NCBI RefSeq assembly: GCF_000003605.2 | Contig: NW_003140313.1 | Coordinates: 15,169-26,439, forward strand | DNA length: 11,271 bases | DNA from: Saccoglossus kowalevskii | Taxonomy: Eukaryota; Hemichordata; Enteropneusta; Harrimaniidae | Direction of reading: 5' to 3' | In this document: one piece after another, positions 1 to 8,600 of the stretch | How the letters are laid out: each line of letters opens with the position of its first letter | How positions within the stretch are numbered: the stretch's first letter is position 1 | Position numbers and translations under genes: made by a program | The notes under the pieces: model-generated | The model's input: only the letters and a program-made list of their open reading frames with translations | Databases searched by the model: none | What the model was told of the DNA's origin: nothing

Positions 1-276
1 CTGTATACGATGTGAATACACCATTATACGATGTGAACACGCCTTTATACTGTGTTAACACACTTTTATAGGATGCGTATTCACTTTTATACGATGTGAA
101 CATACCATTACACGATGTGAGCACACCTTTATATAAAGTAAATGTATCGTTATGCGATGTGGATTCGTCATTATGCGATGTAGATTCATCGTAATGTGAT
201 ATAGATATATCGTTAAGTGACATAGATTTATATTTATATGATGCAGTTTTATCATTATATGATGTAATGTGGTGTA
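1..276. repeat. Degenerate 21-bp minisatellite, about 13 units, reaching the left edge
   Basis: From base 4 onward the sequence falls into consecutive 21-base units (4-24, 25-45, 46-66 and so on to about 276) with a consensus near TATACGATGTGAACACACCTT split as TATACGATGTGA plus ACACACCTT. The left units are most alike. From about 130 the second half changes towards ATTCATCGT, so the array has diverged in at least two sub-families. Because 21 is a multiple of three, the minus strand stays open for long stretches and encodes a seven-residue repeat resembling HRIKVCS, but there is a minus-strand stop at 55-57 and no other sign of a gene. I read it as a minisatellite that probably continues outside the window. 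Confidence 0.88.
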
Positions 277-596
277 TTACTGTATTAAAGAAAGCGACCA
301 CACTGTCAGCTGTCTGCATTGCTGGGACACTATGAAGACAAGTCACGCCAGTGACGATAATTCGGTGAAAATGATAGCTAAAGGGCAAATAATTTCATAG
401 TTTCTATAAAGATATATTTTAAAGAGGTGACATGGATAACGAATATTCTTGAGAACTGCATCTTGATAGAAACAAGATAATTATCATGATATAAAATATG
501 AGATTACATCAGGATAAAATTGTATGTTTTATCATGAAACAATTAACAGCAATTTCAAATATTTGTTTCACTCTGCAGAATTTGACTTATAAAGAG
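277..596. other. Intergenic DNA, nothing recognised
   Basis: AT-rich sequence between the minisatellite and the first dispersed repeat. All frames are broken by stops, and I see no RNA gene, clear inverted repeat or splice-compatible exon. Confidence 0.6.
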
Positions 597-800
597 CGCC
601 ATCTATAGGCCAATTAAAATTTTTGGAACCACCTCTTGGAAAAACCCAAGATCCGCCCTGCATTGATCTACCCGTCTTCACGCGCGGATATAAGGGGAGC
701 CCCCCCCCCCCCCTTCAGCCGCAAAAAAAAAATAAAAACCCAGCCCACATCAATAGGAGCCCCCTACCGAATTTCTGGATCCGCCAGTGGTCCTTGTATT
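597..800. repeat. Dispersed-repeat remnant with poly-C and poly-A runs
   Basis: This stretch is clearly more GC-rich than its surroundings and is built from short repeated words. GATCCGCC occurs near 651 and again near 779. GGAGCCCCC-type words occur near 696 and near 757. It contains 14 consecutive C (700-713) followed within ten bases by a run of A. Such composition suits an old non-autonomous transposon or SINE-like fragment rather than a gene. The short open frames across it are proline-rich products of the C run. I cannot name the repeat family. Confidence 0.4.
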
Positions 801-1002
801 TTAGTGGACAATAATTCCAAAGACGCCCTTTTTTCCGCCAATATAGTTGCCGACTGGAGGCGTTGTCTAAATACGCGAAAACTTGTATCTTTGTACCATT
901 GTTTGTGCGAAAGATATTGTACGGCGCATTAAACATACCTTGACTGGCAATAAAGAAGAAGTTGTATAGAGGAGAACAATATGGTACAATAGTTCAGATT
1001 GT

Positions 1003-1092
1003 CCATCGATTTGGCGGCGTCCGAGTCGTCGTATTTCATTAACGTAATCCGATGAAAACTGTCTCATCAGATTAATCCGCCTGAGTGATCCG
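1003..1092 (+). repeat. Dispersed repeat copy A (inverted relative to 2838-2912)
   Basis: Read forward, this stretch carries in order GGCGTC (1016-1021), GTAATCCGATGA (1044-1055), CAGATTAATCCG (1068-1079) and TGATCCG (1086-1092). The reverse complement of 2838-2912 carries the same words in the same order with few changes. Within the copy, 1045-1055 can pair with 1064-1074 as a stem of about 11 pairs with one G-T pair, so the unit is also partly self-complementary. The pair is most simply two copies of one short mobile repeat. Edges and target duplications are not clear. Confidence 0.55.
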
Positions 1093-1296
1093 GCACATAG
1101 GAGCCGGAATGTTAATTTATATATCCAGGACGATGATGTATAGATATATTATTGAGTAATTATATCCAAACCACAATGCCAAATACGCCCAAAGATCAAA
1201 TGTCTTTTTAACTCACGCTGAATTTTGACAGTATACCAAACACCCCTTTTACGCTTTTTTTTCTTTAGCTTGCGTACCACATTTTATTCATAGAAA

Positions 1297-1309
1297 CCCC
1301 CCCCCCCCC
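1297..1309. repeat. Poly-C run (13 C)
   Basis: Thirteen consecutive C, the second long C run within about 600 bases (the first is at 700-713). Just upstream lies a T-rich stretch near 1254-1266. It is either a simple repeat or an internal tract of a second dispersed-repeat remnant. Run length may be inaccurate in any assembly. Confidence 0.8.
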
Positions 1310-1340
1310 TCCGGACCAAACGACGACGTTATACTTTAAG

Positions 1341-1350
1341 GTGACGTCAC
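1341..1350. promoter_or_regulatory. Perfect CRE-like palindrome GTGACGTCAC
   Basis: GTGACGTCAC is a ten-base perfect palindrome containing the full cAMP response element TGACGTCA. It sits inside a larger near-palindrome, TAAGGTGACGTCACACCTTA. Full CRE octamers also occur at 4835-4842 and 6618-6625. CREB/ATF proteins bind this octamer in animals. Whether it is used here cannot be told, and no start site is visible beside it. Confidence 0.35.
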
Positions 1351-1528
1351 ACCTTATTATAGACTACAATATTTCAGCAAGTCTCAGAGGTTTTTGGGCA
1401 GCCAATTTGCATACTCGTTGGCGAATTGGATAACTACTTGCAAATCTCGCAAATTGGTAGACTGACAAGTAGGCGTGAGTGGCGCCTTCGCCAGCCAGCC
1501 GAATGGCATCATACCTCTCTACCTCTCT

Positions 1529-1644
1529 GTGTTGGGATTTGAGTACCGCGGAGGGGGCACTCTCACGTGACCTTGTCAGGCCTGCAAATACTTATCAGGC
1601 TGCCCCAATACTTCTAGACTTGCTGCAGTACGGAGTCCCAACAC
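1529..1644. repeat. Nested palindrome in a GC-richer island
   Basis: GTGTTGGGA (1529-1537) is exactly complementary to TCCCAACAC (1636-1644). Inside it, GTAC (1543-1546) faces GTAC (1628-1631) and GGGGCA (1554-1559) faces TGCCCC (1601-1606). Innermost, CAGGCCTG (1577-1584) can pair with CAGGCTG (1596-1602) with one bulge. The stems are nested in register, so the 116-base unit could fold as one long hairpin with internal loops. It lies in a GC-richer island at about 1380-1690. It may be a palindromic mobile element or a structured RNA. It does not match a tRNA layout and I recognise no family. Confidence 0.45.
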
Positions 1645-1699
1645 GTATTATTCATACAACTCCAAAACTGAGTGCGAGATACAATTGAATTTGCCACTA

Positions 1700-2837
1700 C
1701 ATACTTAGCAGTGTGTTATTGTTTTGTGTGGAAAACTGTCTACTAAATGAGACCGGTAAATTAATGAGAAAAGTAAGTACTATAATATAACAATAATGGA
1801 GAATATAGATTTGTATTAATTATTAAATAAATGGCGTATTATATCAGCATAATTAGTACCGCGCAGTGGTGTTTTAACATATCACGTATTTGTACCACTG
1901 AGTAATTCTAGCTGAATAGTGTGAATGATACAAAGCGGTGAAAGTGAACATTGCTCTGTAGGAGCACTTCCAGTTAAGCCTAATTTCACAACAAATTTAC
2001 TTTCTGGATTAAAATTACAATGGATAACAAAAGATAGATTAACATTGTAAACAACATAAACGATGGTGTCCCATGATTCTTTGGTGCGATCCCTGGGCTT
2101 GGAAGGTTCCACTATATAGCACGTCTGCACTGTATATATTTGTGATTGACATTGAGAACTGAGTTTTGACAAGTTATGTATTTCTTAAACGTATTAATTT
2201 TACTGCCGGGGACAATTATTAGGGAAAATTCAAAGTTACATTGCAAACTATATGATAACATATATGGGTGTTTTTTTCCTAATCTTCATCTAACCCCATA
2301 GTTCCACCGTTCTATAATACGTTCCTGTTAGTAATAGGAAAAAGGAAATATTGACAGATCGAAAAAGAGAAAAAGATAAGTACTGCTAATACATATCTTA
2401 GTTCCATTTGATATGCCTTTTTGCACACGAACCTTCTAATCGGGACACAGTACTGTCAATTTCATATCAAGAAACGTTTGTTGAAGGTTAATACAACTTT
2501 TAATTAAAATACGACCAAGTGAGAGAATATTAATCAAGCCTCAAATAATATAATGCTCTAAACCCATTTAATCTTCTTACGTTTGTTTGTGTCCTTTATT
2601 GTTTCCTCAAAACATAAAATACCGAAGTCACCCGTCTTTCCGGGGCCTTAATACGCAATTAACACCTTTCCATTCTCGCGTGGATAAACGTTTCCCAGTT
2701 ACACGTCGCCACACGCATGTAACCGTTGCGAGTGAAAATATTGTGGTTTGGATTTAATAATTACACGGTGAATGGAATGAATAGGTATGTATTACCATGG
2801 ATATGAATTATAAACTCTCATTCAAACTTACAAAGGT
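1700..2837. other. Intergenic DNA, no recognised gene
   Basis: AT-rich sequence. The only sizeable open frame is on the minus strand (1882-2172, 96 codons). Its product has a mixed, not obviously low-complexity composition with five cysteines, but it shows no motif I recognise, its ends are not clear splice sites, and a frame of this length occurs easily by chance. I see no RNA gene or clear transposon end here. Confidence 0.5.
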
Positions 2838-2912
2838 CGGATCAATCAGACGGATTAATCTGACAGGTTGAATCTCATCAGATTACATTGAATGCGATGA
2901 CGCCATCGATAT
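2838..2912 (-). repeat. Dispersed repeat copy B (inverted relative to 1003-1092)
   Basis: On the minus strand this region repeats the word order of 1003-1092. On the plus strand these appear as CGGATCA (2838-2844), CGGATTAATCTG (2851-2862), TCATCAGATTAC (2875-2886) and GACGCC (2899-2904). The last core word matches 12 of 12 bases in the other copy. The unit is internally self-complementary: TAATCTGA at 2856-2863 faces TCAGATTA at 2878-2885. Similarity seems to fade gradually beyond 2838 rather than stop sharply. Confidence 0.55.
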
Positions 2913-3065
2913 CAAATAATGTAAAATCTGAAATTTAGTGTTCCGTTATATTAGTCGCGTGTATGTTTATACGATGATTCAATATAATGCAAGGGTCGCT
3001 GAGTCTCCCTGTTTCAAAGGTCACTGACTGACCCCTCGTTCAAGTTCAACGGTTTCTTTGTGCCT

Positions 3066-3777
3066 TTAAGGATGTAGTGGAGGTTATTGATATTGCAATT
3101 GCATAGCACATTTCTGAAGTAACATATTCTTTGAATTATATATTTTTTAGAAGGAATATTTATTTCATTTATTTGAAAAATAAGCTAACAACAAAAATGG
3201 TATCGTGTAATCAAGTAATCACTGTGCAAATAGAGAGGTGTTATTTTCGAAGAAACCGAAATAAGGCCACAGAAATGATGTTCGTGGTGCTTAGAGATAC
3301 TATAAAAGATTTCAATTCAATTTCCCAGATCGTCTACTGTTGCGTGACCTAGGTTTTTACCTCATAATGCTTTTTAAAAACACATTGTTTTGAAATATAA
3401 TACCCTGTGTCATAGTTCACATAGGGGATAGTTGTGTCGTATTTTCTAAAGTCAAAGTGGTAGACAAACTATTTTTGCTAGATTTCATTAGCAGCTATCA
3501 GAGAATACCTATGCCAAAAATCACCATCATGGAACAGCTGGAATTCGAGATCAACTCTCTAGACTAACCCCAAATACCGATGTTTAGTTAAGCGCGAAAA
3601 ATCACAAAAAACATAAAACACACTGTATCTCAGATTTACTCAAAATGTATCACCCTCTTAAACCATTGCTACACATGTTTTTTTCTAGTTGAATGCATGC
3701 TTTATATATTCGTATAAGAGAATATGGAAAAAAAAAATTGATATTTTTGAAGAAAAAAACCTCTACTACATCCTTAA
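3066..3777. mobile_element. Non-autonomous inverted-repeat element, 712 bp, bounded by TTAA
   Basis: The left end TTAAGGATGTAGTGGAGGTT (3066-3085) is matched at the right end by the inverse of TTAAGGATGTAGTAGAGGTT (3758-3777), 19 of 20 bases. Nothing inside codes for a transposase, and the longest internal open frame (about 73 codons) has no recognisable motif. It is therefore a MITE-like or internally deleted DNA transposon. TTAA at both tips fits a piggyBac-type target duplication, but the next bases (GGATG) are not the CCY start usual in that family. A TA-duplicating family is equally possible. The interior contains A and T runs and degenerate AT-rich sequence. Confidence 0.75.
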
Positions 3778-3792
3778 TATCAGCGTATAGTA

Positions 3793-3959
3793 GTTAAAGC
3801 GGGAGGATTTTCACCTGCGCACGCGCGGGAATTGAGTCCCAAGCGACAATAACAACACACTCTAAAAACGCAAAGGCTCATTAGTAGACGCTTGTTTGTA
3901 AACAATGACACGCTATGGCCATCTGACGCATGCGCAGGTGACGACTCCCCCGCTTTAAC
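3793..3959. mobile_element. Short MITE, 167 bp, with about 28-bp inverted ends
   Basis: The left end starts GTTAAAGCGGGAG and continues with TCACCTGCGCA (3811-3821). The right end, read inverted from 3959, starts GTTAAAGCGGGGGAG and continues with TCACCTGCGCA, so the arms match apart from a two-base gap and a short mismatch zone. It begins 16 bases after the preceding inverted-repeat element ends. No clear target duplication is visible. The open frames on both strands here mirror each other and end in similar residues (AGDDSPALT and AGENPPALT), which is what inverted arms produce, so they are not genes. Confidence 0.8.
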
Positions 3960-5470
3960 CAATGATGTTCGGTATATTCCATATGTCTATACCTGTTCAT
4001 GCATTGTTAAGCAAAAAACAATCATGTTAATAGTGATTACAAAACATGCGTTGAGAACACTGCTAGTAGGTACTGTGATTCCCAAATCAGCAAATGCAAA
4101 ACGAGTTGTCACAGTCAGTAGAAACTGCGAAATTACGTTCTCGGTAAAAACAAATAACCAGTAGCATAAATATTATTTACTTAGTTTACTGAAACCAAAA
4201 ACTGACTACACGCACGCTGTCACTCAAATCAATTAACATAAGTATGACTTGACCAAGCCTCCAGACTGCTTGATAAAATATTCATGTTTAAAAGACATTG
4301 ACAAATGACTGTTTGAGTTATTGTAACTACACAAAAACGTTTCACTGCGTAGTCAACATCGACAACAACGGGGACAGATATTTGCCATTTCATATACATT
4401 TACCTTTCCCTTTATTTTGTATATTTCAAATAGGTTATAGTTTAGGTTTATTTAGTAAATTTATGCACGATAAAGTCTGTGTAAAATCCCAAAGTTAAAA
4501 TATAACTGAATGGTTGAAAATAGGTTAGCTGTATTTATTAATATACTATTTTGTTATTTTAACAAATAGATTTTTTTTTCATTTTGTTTCTAATAATGTA
4601 TGTTTTGGCATGAATAAAATAAACGTAAATCATGTTACAATAATCAATGAGATAAAGCTATATATCGACATCGGAACATATAACAAATATATGATGTGAA
4701 ATAGGTAATCACAAAAGACTAAGTGAGTCTGAGCTGGAACACGCGAAAAGAATTGGAACAAATTATGAGAAAGTTAGATTCTATGTATATTGCTTGTGTG
4801 GGTACACCGGTAGTAACGTAATTGCCTAAGCTCGTGACGTCAGATGTATCATCGCATGTCAGACACACATGGTGACTCACAGACAAAGACCCTAAAATTT
4901 GTATAGACCAAAAAATGTTATTGCAAAGCTATTAACGAAATAGGGTTTAGTCGCTCCAGTGGTTTTAATATATAAGTGATAATAAAGGTGACCAAATTGC
5001 GATTTTTCAATTATACCATACAATGATAACGACCAGTTAACTATTGAATAAAAAAACACATGATGATGTTACACTGTGAGATGCGCGAATGAAGTCGCAG
5101 AGAGAGTTTTCGCGTATTTTTGCTAAATGTGCTAGAATTGGTGAATTATGATTGAGCGTCATCTCTGAATTTTAAGAGACGCGAGCGGTAAAATAACTTG
5201 TTAAGACGAAGTTAGAAGACTTGACATAATTATATATGTAATATATTGCTTGATTTTTCTTTGGTCATGTTAATTTTTCAAAAGTATTGAATCCCTGTGC
5301 TGCCATATTGACGATAATATAATTTAAAACCTTGGGGTAGCTTAGCTCTCATGTTTTGTACTTATTCGTTTGAATTGAGCTTATGAATTTATGTCTCTGT
5401 GTATAATCTTTTTTTTATTGAAAAATCAGTGTTTCATTATTCTATTCAAACTTCCCTAACAACGTTGACC
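3960..5470. other. Intergenic DNA upstream of the VWD gene
   Basis: AT-rich sequence without a recognised gene or element. All long frames are broken, apart from low-complexity stretches without motifs. AATAAA-type words near 4614-4623 could be a poly(A) signal, but no terminal exon is visible before them. A full CRE octamer lies at 4835-4842. Distal regulatory sequence of the downstream gene may lie here, but I cannot point to it. Confidence 0.5.
4835..4842. promoter_or_regulatory. CRE octamer TGACGTCA
   Basis: A perfect TGACGTCA lies about 670 bases upstream of the predicted start site of the VWD gene. It is a candidate CREB/ATF site by sequence only. Confidence 0.3.
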
Positions 5471-5477
5471 TGTGGCA

Positions 5478-5511
5478 TATAAGGACCCATTAACAGGACA
5501 CTGTCATCAGT
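5478..5511 (+). promoter_or_regulatory. TATA box and initiator of the VWD gene
   Basis: TATAAG (5478-5483) lies 31 bases before the A of TCAGT (5507-5511, A at 5509), which is the classical spacing of a TATA box and an initiator. An mRNA starting at 5509 would have a 5' leader of 36 bases before the ATG at 5545. An in-frame TAA at 5491-5493 lies upstream of that start, so the reading frame cannot extend further. Confidence 0.6.
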
Positions 5512-5601
5512 ATAGAGGTGATTTCCTCCGTTATCGTTGTTGAGATGTTCCAAACCTGGGCCATGTCGCCACTGATAGTTACGTTAGTTGTCTTCTTGGC
5601 G
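5509..5601 (+). CDS. Exon 1: 5' leader and signal peptide
   Basis: The 36-base leader is followed by ATG at 5545 with G at -3. The 19 codons read MFQTWAMSPLIVTLVVFLA, a short N-terminus followed by a hydrophobic core, as in a secretory signal peptide. The exon ends in phase 0 at a consensus donor, GTAAGT (5602). A second ATG at 5563 would give a shorter but still hydrophobic leader. Cleavage probably falls near the exon 1/2 junction. Confidence 0.75.
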
Positions 5602-8600
5602 GTAAGTAACACGCTCCCTAATACATCTGTATAATTATACTTAATTATCCAGGATACGTAAAACTAATTAGCTTTTACAGTGGTTCAGCAAATAAGTTAA
5701 TAATATGAAATTGTGTAATTATTATAAATGCAAGTAAGACAACAAAGACGAGACATCTTAAAAACTGTGCCGTAACTGAATGAATAATAGTGTTTAACAA
5801 ATGTATAATGTCAGGGATTAATCGTAAAGAGTTACAAAGGACCATATATATCTGTTGTATAACAAGTTTTAAATTAGTGAACAGTCTGGTATTAGTGTAA
5901 TTTTCATGTGTGAAATCGCTCGTTTTCTAAGCTTTCTTCGAAGAGTGTTTTTGTGCTCTATGATTGGCTGGTTTATTTCATACGAGGCATAGTTTTACCT
6001 CAATAATGTAATCCTTCGATCCTCGAATTTCAATTTCATTTAACGTCATGGGAAAACTAGGAATTATGATTCTACCGTCTCGGGGCGCTACATATATTTC
6101 GTCTCGGTTTAAAATGTTGATGATGTTATTAATAAGTTGCAATATGTTGTGAAATCTCTCGGTTGAAAATTTCATATTGTAAAAGTGACTGTAAGAAAGT
6201 AAAATGTAACTGCCCGATTTCCGTAACCATTGCAAAAAGTATGCACCATGAAATTGTGCGGCCGCTTCAATCTCTGGTTGATTGTATTTGTGAATATTTC
6301 TAGGTATCATAAGTATTTCACATTCTATACAGACGAGAGTTTGGGTTTGGTGTTTTGGGTTCTTATATGATGAGTGTATATAGTATATGCATTTCTATAA
6401 ACTATTGTAGATGATGTGTCATTGGTGGCTGCCCAGTGGTTTTGAATGAATTTGGTGATGAAACAAGAATTGTGCATTCATTTTACGAGCTATTATTATA
6501 TGTAAATATAATTTACAGTTGGTTTGTGGTTTTGATGAAATGTCATTTTTTTGTCAAAAACACTCAAATAGACAATTTTGAACATGTTAACGATTCCTTA
6601 ATACGCATGCTTAGTGTTGACGTCACATGCATGGTTTTCTTTGGAAATCTATTCCAAAATAATAAACTGACGGTCAGGGTGTTTCTCTCTATAATTTTTG
6701 TTATATGCCTCCCACGATTCATTAAATTACTAAAAAAAACATGACTAAAAACATAACCCGCAAACTGTTTTGCCTTTTGATGTCACAGTTACAGACACCG
6801 TCAATGCTACTTGAAGCTAGTGTATATCTACTTGGATCGGTGTCACTAGTTGTTGGCAGAATTGTCTCCGAGGAGAATTCTAAATGCGTTGGTTTGCAAT
6901 AAACTACAATTACATGGATTCATATGTGTATAGTAATATATTTTATACCTGTCGTTTATAATTTCCGGGATTCAGTTTACTTGGAGTAACGAGGCGCTTG
7001 CAAGGTTTGCAAGCTCGTATCCAATGATGCGTGTTTTAATTTGTATATTGTTTGCTTGTAATTTGTTATTTGCTTCTATTTTAATAGAAATACACAAATT
7101 ATTACGACTCTAAACAAATTCACTGTGCTTTTTACCGCTAGGTACCATGCCAATCCAAGTCGTTTAGAACACAGTTAGAAGGTCTTGGTGAAGGTGCGTA
7201 CTTTACAGACACGATTGCTCTTGCATTATGTGTACCAGTATTATTTGTTACACTGTGATTACCCAAACAAACCAAATGCATATAGTCACTGCAAGTATAC
7301 TGACATTATAAATCGTAAAATAAACGGCATACTTGTCTACATCAATGAAGTACAGATACGTGTCCCCAGCAATTTTGCGCCCAGTCAATCATTCAACAGA
7401 TTGTCAGTTATCGAGCGGAGAGGAACCGTATGTGTATATTTGCATAAAACTATTATTATTCTGATTCCACAGCTGAGAAATGTCTCAAATGCCATTTAAA
7501 CGAAAAACTGAGCTTCCAGGAATGTTTATCCAAGCCTGAAGGACCGGACAAGTATGAAATATGCCAACCAGCGAGGGTAAGTATCAAGTGGAGTGACGAC
7601 ATTTTAATTGCTCCCACTAACCATATATGATTTGAAAGGGCGGGGTGAGTGAACGATGAAACAGTACACCTAGGGCATTTAGAGCATATTTCTCGGTACG
7701 ACGGAGCTTCGGATAGATTATTCAATGCTGACCACGGATATACATTGATTGATCGATGCTTTCTCTATGTTTGTGTTTCAGTATATGTAATGATAACTTT
7801 GCTCTTTTATTATCTCACAGCCGGAATGCATGTCCCAGTTATGGAATTGGAAAGGAGGGAATAAACTTGTATTCGCTTCAGAGTGCCAAGAAATAGAGGT
7901 GAGCGTTCAGGCGATATAATTTATTGCGGAAAATATATTTTAATGTATCGTGAATACACGTACTTGTATTTCCAAAGTAGTCAAATTTTAGAGTACGTGA
8001 AGTATACCCACAAACCGAACACCTTAACTAAATCTATTATACCTTTGCAATGACAACCATTCCCATGAAAATATAGAATATAATTATAGCTTCGGCACAT
8101 GCACAGCACGCCCTAACCTCACTGTACGTACCATGTACTATATTGTAGGCATGCTTCCAGGAAAGCAAGAATGAACCTAAATCAAATAACTGTGACGATC
8201 CGCCTATTCATGTCGCGACAAAGTGCCGTTACTGTTGCAACGAGCAGAATGTCACCGTAGAACATTTCTGCCCTCCTCCCGAACTACCCGATGGTTAGTA
8301 TATGGAAATATTTACTATCATTAAATTTCATTGAATTTGAATTTGACGAGTCTTGTTTAAATCTTCACGAATATTGCCACTACATTTACTAGAATTAATT
8401 GTAATGATTTGTATGTGGAATATCGTTATAATTGGTAGTTACTCGTTTATTTAATATTTCACACAATGTTATGGTCGTTTCATGTAACTAACGTAATTAA
8501 AGTTAGAGGTACATTACTTGGGGTTTGCAACTATGGTGACATGATACCAAGACCCCGTTTTAATCTCGCTCTCGCATAAGCGTTCCAACTCAGAAAAATG

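Noticed and set aside
1-276. CRISPR array
   Set aside because: Units follow each other directly without unique spacers, they diverge strongly, and the DNA is clearly animal.
623-936. Overlapping open frames on both strands around the poly-C run
   Set aside because: They exist because the run of C and A lacks stops. The products are proline- and lysine-rich low complexity and show no motif.
1529-1644. tRNA or tRNA-like gene
   Set aside because: The outer stem looked like an acceptor stem, but the unit is 116 bases, with no D-arm or T-loop consensus (GTTCRANNC) and no anticodon arm in the right place.
1882-2172. Minus-strand 96-codon frame as a gene
   Set aside because: No motif, no promoter and no clear splice sites. 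The length is within chance. It is mentioned only in the description of the intergenic stretch.
3780-4164. Open frames on both strands across the 167-bp MITE
   Set aside because: The two products mirror each other because they read the inverted arms of the element.
6436-6744. Plus-strand 102-codon frame in intron 1
   Set aside because: Phe/Ile/Leu-rich product typical of translated AT-rich DNA, with no motif and no compatible splice phase needed by the gene model.
5602-7472. Direct splicing of exon 1 to exon 3
   Set aside because: The phases do not fit. The join puts exon 3 in a frame that reaches a TAA within ten codons.
7185-7864. Frames overlapping exons 2-4 (7185-7499, 7456-7725, 7649-7864)
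   Set aside because: They read across introns or in the wrong frame or strand of the VWD gene.
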